Source: Paraspadella gotoi (Eukaryota; Chaetognatha). From it: a stretch of 64,000 nt of DNA. A model generated the notes under the pieces. That model searched no databases and had not been told where the DNA came from. It saw only the letters and a program-made list of their open reading frames with translations. Shown in pieces: positions 9,956 to 20,700 of this stretch; the stretch's first letter is position 1, and every line of letters begins with the position of its first letter. The position numbers and the translations under genes were made by a program. The stretch spans positions 25,869,293-25,933,292 of the forward strand of contig CM119267.1 of NCBI GenBank assembly GCA_051294375.1. The letters are read 5' to 3'.

Positions 9956-11176
9956 ATGAGAGGCGAAACTCGTCCCCAACTTCGGATCCTCGAACTTTAC
10001 TCCGGCATCGGCGGAATGCATTGCGCCCTTCAGCGCTGCTTCGCCTCCGCCTCGGCCACTCCCCTTCCCTTCTCCTCTTTCGACGTCGTCGCAGCGGTGG
10101 ACGTCAACGCCGTCGCCGGCGCCGTCTACCGTCTCAACTTTCCAGGCGTTGACTTCCGACAGCGCGGGATCGAGTCTCTATCTACCCGAGATCTGGAGCG
10201 ACTCGGGGCCGATTTAGTCACCATGAGCCCGCCCTGTCAACCCTTCACGCGGCAGGGGCTGCGTCGGGACGACGACGACGCGCGGACCGAGTCTCTCGTC
10301 CGCCTGCTGGAGACGCTGGAGAAGATGATGGAGACGTCGCTGCCGAAATTCCTCCTCGTGGAAAACGTGATGGGATTCGAGTCTTCGGCGACGAGAGATC
10401 GACTCGTCAAGACTCTTCGCCGATTAAGATTTCGTTATCAAGAGTTTCTTCTCTCTCCTCCGCAGTTCGGAGTCCCAAACTCTAGGCTGAGATATTTTTT
10501 GATCGCCAAACGGGATCCCGCCACCTTTTGCTTTCCCCTCGTCGATGGAGTTCTCAAGGAGGTCCCGGAGAGAGCAGAGCCGTTTCGGCGTTATAAGATC
10601 CGCGAGGAGGTGGATTCCAAGGGCGCCGATTCGAAAGAAGATTTGTCTTCGATCATCGAAAGAGACCAAGTTTTAGGTTTTGATTTAAGCGACGTGGACA
10701 CCTTATCCTCCTTCACCGAGAACGAGGAAGGACTCGGCGATTTTATTCTGCCCGACGACGTTTTAAAAAGATATCGAGCGATGGACGTAACGACTTTGCA
10801 GGAGAAGAGAAGTTGTTGCTTCACTAAATCTTACGGTCGCTTCGTCGAGGGCACCGGCTCTTTTCTCAGGACGAATCCGAGCGGGCCGACTCGTGACAGC
10901 GTCGCCGCCGTCATCGAAAAGGCTCACGGTTTACCGCCCAAGAGTCGCGTCGAGACGGAAGATTTGACGGATGCCGACATGAATCTCTTACGGTCTCTGC
11001 GGTTGAGGTACTTCACCCCGAGAGAAGTCGCGCGACTCCATTGTTTCCCAGACTCTTTCCTTTTTCCCTCTTCGCTTTCGAGGAAACAACGTTGGAGGGT
11101 TTTGGGAAACAGTCTCAACGTTCATATCGTCGCCGTTTTGATGCGACTGCTCTTCATGGACGGAGATGAAAGTTAA
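9956..11176 (+). CDS. TRDMT1: DNMT2-type tRNA (cytosine-5) methyltransferase (TRDMT1)
   Basis: A single-exon gene of 406 residues with the cytosine-C5 methyltransferase motifs in order: SAM-binding ILELYSGIGGM (11-21), catalytic SPPCQPFTRQG with Cys94 (91-101), ENV (136-138), the QFGVPNSRLRYF block (about 175), and the C-terminal GNSLNVHIV. The DNMT2-specific CFT motif is present (Cys288-Thr290, in SCCFTKSYGRF). The family methylates C38 of tRNA-Asp and related tRNAs, rather than acting mainly on DNA. Length matches the family (human 391). The ATG at 9956 precedes the SAM motif by ten residues and lies three bases after a good acceptor-like 'tttcgcag'. PIGA starts 122 nt downstream. Confidence 0.97.
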   Translation: MRGETRPQLRILELYSGIGGMHCALQRCFASASATPLPFSSFDVVAAVDVNAVAGAVYRLNFPGVDFRQRGIESLSTRDLERLGADLVTMSPPCQPFTRQGLRRDDDDARTESLVRLLETLEKMMETSLPKFLLVENVMGFESSATRDRLVKTLRRLRFRYQEFLLSPPQFGVPNSRLRYFLIAKRDPATFCFPLVDGVLKEVPERAEPFRRYKIREEVDSKGADSKEDLSSIIERDQVLGFDLSDVDTLSSFTENEEGLGDFILPDDVLKRYRAMDVTTLQEKRSCCFTKSYGRFVEGTGSFLRTNPSGPTRDSVAAVIEKAHGLPPKSRVETEDLTDADMNLLRSLRLRYFTPREVARLHCFPDSFLFPSSLSRKQRWRVLGNSLNVHIVAVLMRLLFMDGDES

Positions 11177-11298
11177 ACTTGATCGCGCGTTGAGTTTCTA
11201 AATATTGTCTTTATTTTCTAGTTAATTTATTGAATGAAGTAGTTCATAATTAATAAGACGTTTTAGCGATTGACAGCAAATTCACCTCGAGTAAAACC

Positions 11299-14200
11299 AT
11301 GGTCCGCCACAACATTTGCATGGTTTCCGATTTCTTTTACCCCAACGTTGGCGGAGTTGAGAGTCACATTTACCAACTGTCGCAGTGTCTCATCGAGCGC
11401 GGGCACAAGGTCGTCGTCGTCACCCACTTTTACGGAGACCGCAAGGGCGTTCGATACATGACGTCGGGACTCAAGGTTTACTACCTGCCCCTCCCGCCCT
11501 TTTACAATCAGGCCGTGCTGCCGACCCTGTTCAGCTCTACTGCCCTGGTGAGAGATGTTCTCATTCGGGAGCGGATCACCATCGTCCACGGGCACTCGTC
11601 CTTCTCAACGCTCGCCCACGAGGCCATGTTTCACGCTAGATTGCTCGGCCTCTCCACTGTTTTCACGGATCACTCTCTCTTCGGTTTCGCCGACGGATCC
11701 TCGATTCTCACCAATTTGATTCTCAGGTTGGGATTAAAATCTTATGGGATGAGAAAGGGGATATTGAGGAAATTAGGGAAGGTTTAAAAATAAAAAGAAA
11801 TTTGGAGAAAAGGAATCGGGTTATTATTTACATATGTATGTACTTACAATTTTTAAAATCCCCGTCTGATTACATGGTGACAATTTTACAAGCGCCGGTA
11901 GAAATATGCTGTCATTTTCAAACCAGTGGTTATTTCATTGATTTTAAAATTTAGTTGAGTAGAAAATACTAAAACTATTTATGTGTTAAAATTTTATATT
12001 GATCAGTTAAGATATGCCTTGACAATGAGTGGAGAAAGTTGGCTTGTCAAATCGGGTTTCATTTTCCAACTCACTAAATTCAAATTTTTTTTGGAACTTT
12101 AAAAAAAAAAAATAAATAAATAAATAAAAAAATAAATAAATAAATAAATTTAAATTCATTTTTTTTTAACTTTTAGCACTTTTTTAAACAAAGTATTTAT
12201 TAAAATATTAACAATATTAATATCCTCAGAAAGCCTTTAAAAATATGAAGAGATTGATATACTTACAAAAGCTCTAACATAAAAAGTAAGCTGCCCAGCC
12301 TTGGTTCAATTAAGAGTGTCAAAAATGAATTATTTACAATTTTAAATCTTTTTTCAAAAATATATGACCTGTTTAAAATTATTATAACAAAAATATTATT
12401 ATTTATATAAGTATCATGAAAGAGCCTGAGAAAAAAAGATTTAAGATAGCCAATCACATTTGATAAAAATTATAAATTTACTCTCCAGCTATTGATTTTA
12501 AAAAGATGTCTCGTTTTTGAATATCCTAATTAATTAAAGCTGATCCAGTTAAATTTTATACTACAGTATTTGTAAGTATATATTCTCTTCATATTTTTAA
12601 AGGCTTTCTGAGGATATTAATATTGTTAATATTTTAATAAATACTTTGTTTAAAAAAGTGTTAAAAGTTCCCAAAAAATTGAATTTAAAAACAGTGAGTT
12701 GGAAAATGAAAGCCGATTTGACAAGCCAACTTTCTCCACTCATTGTCAAGGCATATCTTAACTGATCAATATAAAATTTTAACACATAAATAGTTTTAGT
12801 ATTTTCTACTCAACTAAATTTTAAAATCAATGAAATAACCACTGGTTTGCAAATGACAGCGTATTTTCTACCGGCGCTTGTAAAATTGTCACCATGTAAA
12901 TAAAGATTCTCTTAAACAATTTAGTTCAAATGTTTCAACTTTCCTTTAATCTTATCTCTATTTTTCTTCCAGATGCTCCTTGTCAACCTGCGATCACGTC
13001 ATTTGCGTCTCGCACACAAGCAAAGAGAACACGTGCCTCCGCGCTTCGCTCAAACCCGAAAAAGTCTCAGTAATTCCAAACGCAATCGACGCGACGTCGT
13101 TCACTCCCAAGCGGCCCCAGACGCGGCCCCGCGGTGACGCTTTCGGACGTGTTACCGTCGTCGTCGTCTCTAGACTTGTTTACCGCAAGGGGACGGATCT
13201 CTTGGCCGGCGTCATCCCCCTCATCTGCGACAAGTTCGCCGACGTGGACTTCTTGATCGGCGGCGACGGCCCCAAGCGTCTCGTCATCGAAGAGATTCGC
13301 GAGAAGCGCGGCCTCATGGACCGAGTCACGCTGCTCGGAGCCGTGGACCACGCCAAGGTGCCCGATGTTTTACGGAAGGGTCATATCTTCTTGAACACCT
13401 CGTTGACGGAAGCCTTTTGTATCGCCATCTGCGAGGCCGTCTCTTGCGGGTTGCACGTAGTCTCGACCAAAGTCGGCGGAATTCCGGAAGTCTTACCCGG
13501 GGAGCTGATAACTTTGGCGCAGGTAATCAAGTTGAGAGCTTTTAAGTTTTTCATGATTTCATCGAATTTCGTCCTTTTTGGTTTTTTAGTCGGTTTGTCG
13601 GTTCACTTTGAGCTGGATATGAAGTTTCGATGGAATTGTCCGAGTGGAAATGAGTTTAAATAGAAAAAGAAAAAAAATATATTTCACTATTTGAACACCA
13701 ATTGCTCAGGAGTGGATGGGGCGATTGACCTGAAATTTTGTATGTGGGGAGGAAAGTGTGTGATTAAGCTGGAAATCAAGTTTCGATGGAATCATTTGAA
13801 TGAAATGAGTTTAAATAGAAAAAACAAAAAACCTGTTTCACTTATTGATTATGTTACTTTTTATTTTATATTAAATGTAAATGCAAGATGTATAAATTAA
13901 TCAAATAATTAATCAGTTAATTAATCAATTAGTCAATTAATAATCAATAATTAATCAATCAGTCAATCAATCAAGTCAATCGTTATCGGCATTATTCTCA
14001 TCGTCATTGCTTTTGACGTGGTTATTGACCAAAAGACCTAAAAACAAACATTTGGGATAAAATTAATTAATTGCCTAATTAATTAATTAACTTGAATTAT
14101 TTAATTATTAATTAATTAATTTCCGATAATGATCGTGGGCAGATCCGACATTGTTTGCTCAAACTTGTTTCAGCCATCGGTGAGTTCGTTGGTGGGATCT

Positions 14201-14689
14201 TTGGAAAAGGCTATCTCCATGTACAGAAAAGACGAGTTCGTGGACCCAGAAATGGCGCACCGGATGATCCGAAGGATGTACACTTGGCAGGATATCGCGC
14301 GACGGACTGAAATCGTTTACAACGAAAGAACGCGAAGCGGCAGGGACAGAGCTGTCGAAACGACGACGTCGTTGACGACGACGACTTCCGATTTGATTTC
14401 GTCAGAAAAGAAAATAGGAGGCGCTGATGACGGCGACGTATTTCCTTCCGAATCACGATTGAGACATCGGACCCTGACGAGACCCTCGCTGAGTGAAGTT
14501 GATGACAAGAGACAAGAGCAGCTGACTCAACATCAACTCCTCCTCGAAAACATAAGGACTTATTACGCCTGCGGTCCCTTTGTCGGGAAATTACTAGTTT
14601 TCGCTCTTCTAGTCGATTATCTCATTTTCGGTCTTTTGGATTTCTTTTCTCCCGTCGAAAATATCGACTTCGCCCCGGATTTGATTTGA
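11299..14689 (+). CDS. PIGA: PIGA, catalytic subunit of GPI-GlcNAc transferase, 3 exons
   Basis: Exons 11299-11726, 12973-13522 and 14174-14689, phases 2 and 0, giving 497 residues (human 484). N-terminus [20 protein letters not shown], then [14 protein letters not shown] and [20 protein letters not shown], which carries the glycosyltransferase GT4 donor-site EX7E motif, then [11 protein letters not shown] single C-terminal membrane segment (about residues 465-485, [19 protein letters not shown]) anchors the protein in the ER with its catalytic domain facing the cytosol. It performs the first step of GPI-anchor synthesis, moving GlcNAc from UDP-GlcNAc to phosphatidylinositol. Intron 1 is filled by a foldback element and intron 2 by family-A repeat DNA. 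The FAM120-like gene begins 87 nt after the stop. Confidence 0.96.
11872..12899. mobile_element. 1-kb foldback (long-TIR) element in PIGA intron 1
   Basis: About 11872-12245 is the reverse complement of about 12590-12898 with few differences. Shared blocks are 'acatggtgacaattttacaa' with 'ttgtaaaattgtcaccatgt', 'gatcagttaagatatgcctt' with its complement near 12750, and 'ctttctgaggatattaatat' near 12600 with its complement near 12220. The left arm has gained an AAAT-rich run at 12100-12160. The loop (12250-12590) is AT-rich and non-coding. No transposase is present. Confidence 0.85.
12097..12152 (+). repeat. (AAAT)n microsatellite
   Basis: A run of A followed by repeated 'aaat' units lies inside the left arm of the foldback element and is absent from the right arm, so it expanded after insertion. 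Confidence 0.8.
13680..14173 (+). repeat. Family-A repeat tail forming the end of PIGA intron 2
   Basis: The stretch 'caccaattgctca...gtggatggggcgattgacct' and what follows matches 48050-48300 and 55240-55900. The end, 'gcagatccgacattgtttgc' then 'tcaaacttgtt' (14140-14170), is the conserved right end of family A, also seen at 45225-45257 and 49935-49968. In PIGA this end runs directly into the acceptor 'tcag' and exon 3 at 14174. The pyrimidine-rich approach to the splice site is therefore transposon sequence. Confidence 0.8.
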
Positions 14690-14721
14690 GATTTAATTAT
14701 ATTCCCTCCGTATTTTATTCC

Positions 14722-14723
14722 AG
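14722..14723 (+). promoter_or_regulatory. Strong acceptor-like site in the 87-nt PIGA to FAM120-like spacer
   Basis: A pyrimidine-rich tract (attccctccgtattttattc) followed by CAG lies between the PIGA stop and the next ATG. The spacer leaves no room for an ordinary promoter and a 5' exon. A trans-splice acceptor or a read-through cis intron are the two natural readings. Confidence 0.45.
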
Positions 14724-14776
14724 ATGATATTTTCGTTTCGTTTTAAGGTCATTGATTGATTGATTGACCGCGGATA

Positions 14777-17700
14777 ATGGGCGTGTCGGGGTTGATGATG
14801 TACTGCAAGGAGCGACGAGACGAGGTCACTGACCGCGTCGACCTTCTTCACGTCGTTCGCCAACTTCGTCACGGATCTCCCATCGAGATTCTCGTCGACT
14901 TTTACGCCTTCGAGTCCTTCATCCTCCCGGCTTTTCTTAAGCAGGTCGTCGTCACATTTAATCTTTTAATCTTTTAATAATTTTCAAAACTTGAATTTAA
15001 ACTGTAATGTTTACGACTTTAATGAGTGGGGTCCCGGTTGTGGGGCGGGGGTAATTAAGAGGATAAGAGGTTTTATATCAAGAGCCGGGTTGCCTGTGAT
15101 GCCCATTGGGATTGGCTTTGGGGTCTTCCGACCCTCAGTGACGCATCCAGTTACCCTAGGAAGGTCTCGCTTTGCCAACGCAGAGGGTAGTCGTTAGGAC
15201 TGTGGATGGAACACAACGCCTGGGATGGTGTGTTCCCCCTCTGAGCCAATGGTATTGGCTGAACGATGATGGACGTGGGGCGGTGTGAATATACCGCCAC
15301 AGTTTCTTTATTTTTTCATTTCTTCTGGAAATGCTTTTGAGAAGGTTATTTATTAAACTATTATTGGACTGAATATTTAAAACAGTGTTTATTTTCTTCT
15401 TACCGTTTACTATTATCGTTATTTTTCCTGCATCACGGATATATTTATTATACATACATATAGAAAAAATAGGTGTTTTTTCTCCTAATTTTTGTTAGCG
15501 GCTTTGTTGGCATACTTTGTAGTGTAAAGTAACTATGTTTTTAATCCTCATAAAACGACTTCTCGCAGGAGGTCGATATTTCCGGTAACGAGTTGGTTCG
15601 TCTTTTCGGTGGCGAATATTCTGCCTACGATTCTTTCGTCTTTAAGTTCCTCGTTTCTCTCATCGACGTCGGAATTCGGTTCGTTTTTTTTATCGATTCT
15701 TCCCGCGGATCATCCCCCGACATCCGAGCCCACAAGCTCGAGACCTGGAAGCAGAGATTCCACGAGACTTTGGACTTTTTCCAAGAAATCGGTGAAGTTT
15801 GTCGCGGGAAGCGAAAGATTCATCAGTTGCGCGACAAAGTCGTCCGCCCATGTTTGCTCACCGTTCAGACGCTCGAGTCTATTTTTAAAGCGGGTAAAGA
15901 GAGAAGTGTAAGAGATGATTATTTAATATGATCTTAAATGAGATTGAATTTCTCAATCACATATACATATATATTAAAGCGTAGCAAAAATATTAAAATC
16001 AAGTTGAATCAAAATTCGAATAATAGATAATGAACAAGCTTGTTCCTGTGAACATTTTGAAATAGATTTTTTTTTTCTATTTTCGCATACGCCAATATTT
16101 CTACATAGTATTCACCATAAAAAATGTTCAAATTTAAAAAAAAAAAATTATTTTTAAAAGCAGATTCGAATTCCTCATGAAATGTTGACACAAGGAAATA
16201 TAATTCTTTTTAGAAAATTATTTCATTAAGTGGGTCAAAATCCTAAAAAAACTGTTAATAGTTAACTTAAAATTTAATTTTAGTATAAGAAATATAGTTT
16301 TTTTTTTAATTTTTAGCTAACTTCATGAAAGATTTCTTTTAACAACTTTTTATGAGGAATTCGAATCTGCTTTTAGTACAAAACTGTTCATGATGAACTA
16401 TTCGAATTTTGATCTGCAATATTTACTACGCCTTAATAAATATATATATATATATTTATATATATATATATACATATATATTCATATATACAATATACAT
16501 AATAAGGAAAAGTTAAAATAATGTCAAGAATTTGACGGAGATTTATTTTCTGCTACGATTCGAGGTTGTGAAATAATTCCCTGTTTATACGCGGAGGCGG
16601 ATTCATTCATCGGCCACCAACTGCATCGTCGCCCTCAAGCCTTCGCCGTCTTTTCTCATGATTCCGACTTTATCGTGATGCGAGAATGTCGCCTCATCCC
16701 GATCGAATGGTTCGACGTCAACGGAGATTTCGCGTCCTTCCTAAACGGAAAGAAAAAGGTTTTCTTTCATACTTGTCCAGACGGGCGAATTAACGACTTG
16801 GGCGAGATGTTAATTTGTTTTTGCTTCTTTTAAGGCCAGGGATCACTCAATCTAAAATTATAAGAAATCTTAATTTACTATATCTTAATCATTTTCTCAT
16901 ATCTTGTAAGAGGTTTTCTATTGAAAAATAATCGAAAACTTTTAAAAATCTAAATAAAATGTTCATAAAAATTTAAACATAATTTTTTCTTTGGTAAAAT
17001 TAGATTTTCAAGAGAAAAATAATTTTTTATATGTAAGTTAATTTCTACAACTAAATTTTTAACTCAACCTGATTCTTTACAGTAAGCTCAATTTCTACTT
17101 CTTATATTTAATTCCTCCTTTGGTAAAAGTACATACTTGGAGTTGTATCACTAATAAGTCTAAAATAAACTACTACACATTTTCCAGACGGGTTTTTATA
17201 CTTTTATGAGTTTTTAGGAGTTAAAAAATTTATCGAATTTATTTCAATTTGACTTTTTACTTTATGTAGATGTTTGATGAGTTTAATGAGTACAGAATTT
17301 GACTTTCTTGACAAAGTGAAGTTAAAAACGAAGAGTTGCAGCTCAAACCGTTGGACTCTTCTTGAGAAAAAATATCTTGGGCAAGAAAAAAAAGGTGGGG
17401 GAGATTCTATGAGCGCGTTTTTGAAAAAATGTTTTTTGTTTCAAAGATATCAAGGAATTAATCCCAAAAATTGTTTAAAATAATCAAATTTTATATGAAG
17501 GAAGGCAAATTTTGAAAGTATCTTTTCATAGAATTGGAGTTCGTGACTTAAAGGTAATTCATGCCAAATTTAATGAGAAACCGCCTTACTGTTTGGGCTG
17601 CAACTCTTCAAATAGGTTTCTTTTATTTTATATAGTACAAAAAAAATTGAAAAAACTGACGCCTTTGAAAAAATAGTAAAGTTAATACATTTTCGGAATC

Positions 17701-20700
17701 GTCAGGAGCTCTCCTTTCGAAATCCAAGCTCAGTTTTAGCCTAATTATAATTTGAATTGAGTGATCCCGGACCTTAACCGTAGTCGTCGTCGACATCACG
17801 CTGTTTTAATATTGAAAATAGCTCAAGTGTGTAACCATAGGAAGCTGAAAATTTAGATATGCTTCTTATCATTGAGGTCTTTTAAATTATTGTTTCATAT
17901 TAATACACTCGTTTGTTTTATTTACAAAACAATTTTTATATATATAGAGTTCGGCTCTGCAGCGGCTGTACAAGAGTAAAGTTGTAAACTAGTAATTATG
18001 ATAATTAAATCATTAATTATTTAGCTATTAATTGAACCACACACAAACATGCTCATTAGAGTGATGTGAAAATGATAAAATTATAGAAAATTAAAATTTA
18101 GCATATAAAACATGAACATAAAAACCAATAAAATATTGTGGTAAATTTATTTTTTAATTTTATACATTAGTGGGCACCAGTGAGCTATATTTATATATAG
18201 TAATAAGTATATAATAGGCTAAAATTTCAAAATACAAATTTTTAAATTTTAAGATCGAATTTGGATCCTTGCAAAAAGTTTATTATAAAAATTCTTTCAT
18301 TAAGTTAGTCAAAAATGTAAAAAACTATATTTAAGACGCCGATTTTAAATTTCCAGCTTAAAAATATAGTTTTTTGTAATTTTAACCTACTTAATGACAT
18401 AATTTTTGAAAAAGATTTATACTTTCTTTTATTAACTTTTAACGAGGAATCTGAATCTGTTCTCAGAATTAAAAAAAAACTATTTTGAAAATTTGACTTT
18501 ATTTGACTTTATATACTGGGCTACTATATTTATAAAAAAAGAAAAATAATTACAGATTAGTATTCACTAATATGATAGTTTTCAAGATATAACTGCTAAA
18601 TTTTGATTCCAAACTTTCACTTCACCCTAATGCTCATATACCTATGTAAAATATTAATATCAAAGCTTAATCAGAATACGATAATATGCAAATGAGATTA
18701 AGGAACTCAATATCATTTGAGATAATCTACAAACTAATCTGCTACAGCGGCAGTTTAGTTTCTTTTTATCGTCGCAATCGCTGAGCGTTTGCGACGATAT
18801 TGTAACGCTTTTGTGCATAAGTGGCGTCGTCGTCGGCGTTGTCGGTGTTCCAAATTATAGACCNNNNNNNNNNCCCGGACCTTAACCGTAGTCGTCGTCG
18901 ACATCACGCTGTTTTAATATTGAAAATAGCTCAAGTGTGTAACCATAGGAAGCTGAAAATTTAGATATGGCTTCTTATCATTGAGGTCTTTTAAATTATT
19001 GTTTCATATTAATACACTCGTTTGTTTTATTTACAAAACAATTTTTATATATATAGAGTTCGGCTCTGCAGCGGCTGTACAAGAGTAAAGTTGTAAACTA
19101 GTAATTATGATAATTAAATCATTAATTATTTAGCTATTAATTGAACCACACACAAACATGCTCATTAGAGTGATGTGAAAATGATAAAATTATAGAAAAT
19201 TAANNNNNNNNNNNNNNNNNNNNNNNNNCTACAGTGAGAGACAGAAGAGTAAAAGGCCTGGACACCTGCCTGGTACAACTCACTGACAGAACATGTTTAC
19301 GGTTTTTAAACGACTTCCAGGAATAAAAGAAGCAAATCTATAATGGATAAATGTTACAATTGTTTACAATGAGATTGTTATAATTTTTTCCAATCATAGC
19401 CTTCGCTAAATTTAATTTTATTATCTACATATAAATACTTAATATGAATATAGCTTCGTATATTAAAAAAGGTCTTTTGATTCACCAGTATTTTCTTATT
19501 GATTACAACATATTTTTATGAATTTTATCTTTTAATATTATTACTGCGAACCTATATCAATATAACATTTAAAGCTAAGGGAATAGAACAATTCATTGAT
19601 CCAGCAATGCTGATAGTAGCCATTTATGACGTTTCCAATTGATAATTTTATTCATTTGATGCGGTAATAATCATTCTTTCAAATAAGATTGATACGTCAT
19701 TCATGAACTGATGTGGGAGTAATCTTGCTATTCGTAAGTAAAACAAACAAATGCTTGTATGAGCTTGAGAGAGAGACAAGATGAAATAGAAAGATACGCA
19801 GATGATATGCAGCGCTGCATGAGCATTAACTTTTTTAGCATGTCAGAGAAGCCTCAAGCAACAGATGAATATAAATAAACGAAAAAAAATAAAAATTATA
19901 TTCGTAGCAACACATAAAGACAAAAATCTGGATTGAACGACAAATTTTGATACTAAATCTCAAATTTTGAAAAAAGAAAATAATTCATAAACAGAACTAA
20001 AAAAAAGATTAAATAAATTATTAATAAACAATTTGTAACAATAACTTATTTTCGAGTCTTAATTTGTTTTAGCAAGTGCTAAGTCAGGAAAGACATTACT
20101 TGAAAGCGGTAGCTGTTTGCTTTACTTTTAGCCCTCGTATCCAGGCAAGCCAGTTTGCATCGATATGCCGACCTCTGTCGTAAAACCGACTGTCAAACCA
20201 TTCCCAGGACCAAAGACAGAACGTATTCTTTGATTGCCGAAGTGATGTAAAGAACTAAAGTGAATAAAACTGTATGCCGATTTTAAAAAAAAAAAAATAT
20301 TCTAATTGCATAATTTAATATATAATAAAATTCCACGATAATCTCGGATGTAAATGGAATAAATGGCGAACTAAAAGTTGAGGGAGAGGAGAGAGGAGAG
20401 AGAAAAAGCCAAATCATTTCAGCAAGCAGAGGCTAAACAGAAAAGAAATCAAAAGGCAGCACAGAAGCCGAGCAGGAGAAAAGAGGAGAAAAAGACGAGA
20501 GCCCCTGCAGAGCTTAAAGAAGAGCAGCAGCCCAGAGAGGCAGCAAGGAGAAAAGAGAGGGGCTAAAAAGAGAAGTAGAGCCCTGGCGAGAGGCCAGCTG
20601 CCCCAAGACTACGCTTGTTGTTTTTCCCTAGATGATTATGAATCAGGCTGACTAGGCGGAAAGATGCAGGAGGGAGCAGAGACATGTAATTAAAAGCAGA

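Noticed and set aside
20378-20566. Lys/Glu/Arg-rich 62-residue ORF
   Set aside because: Low-complexity translation of a purine tract with no conserved start or neighbours.
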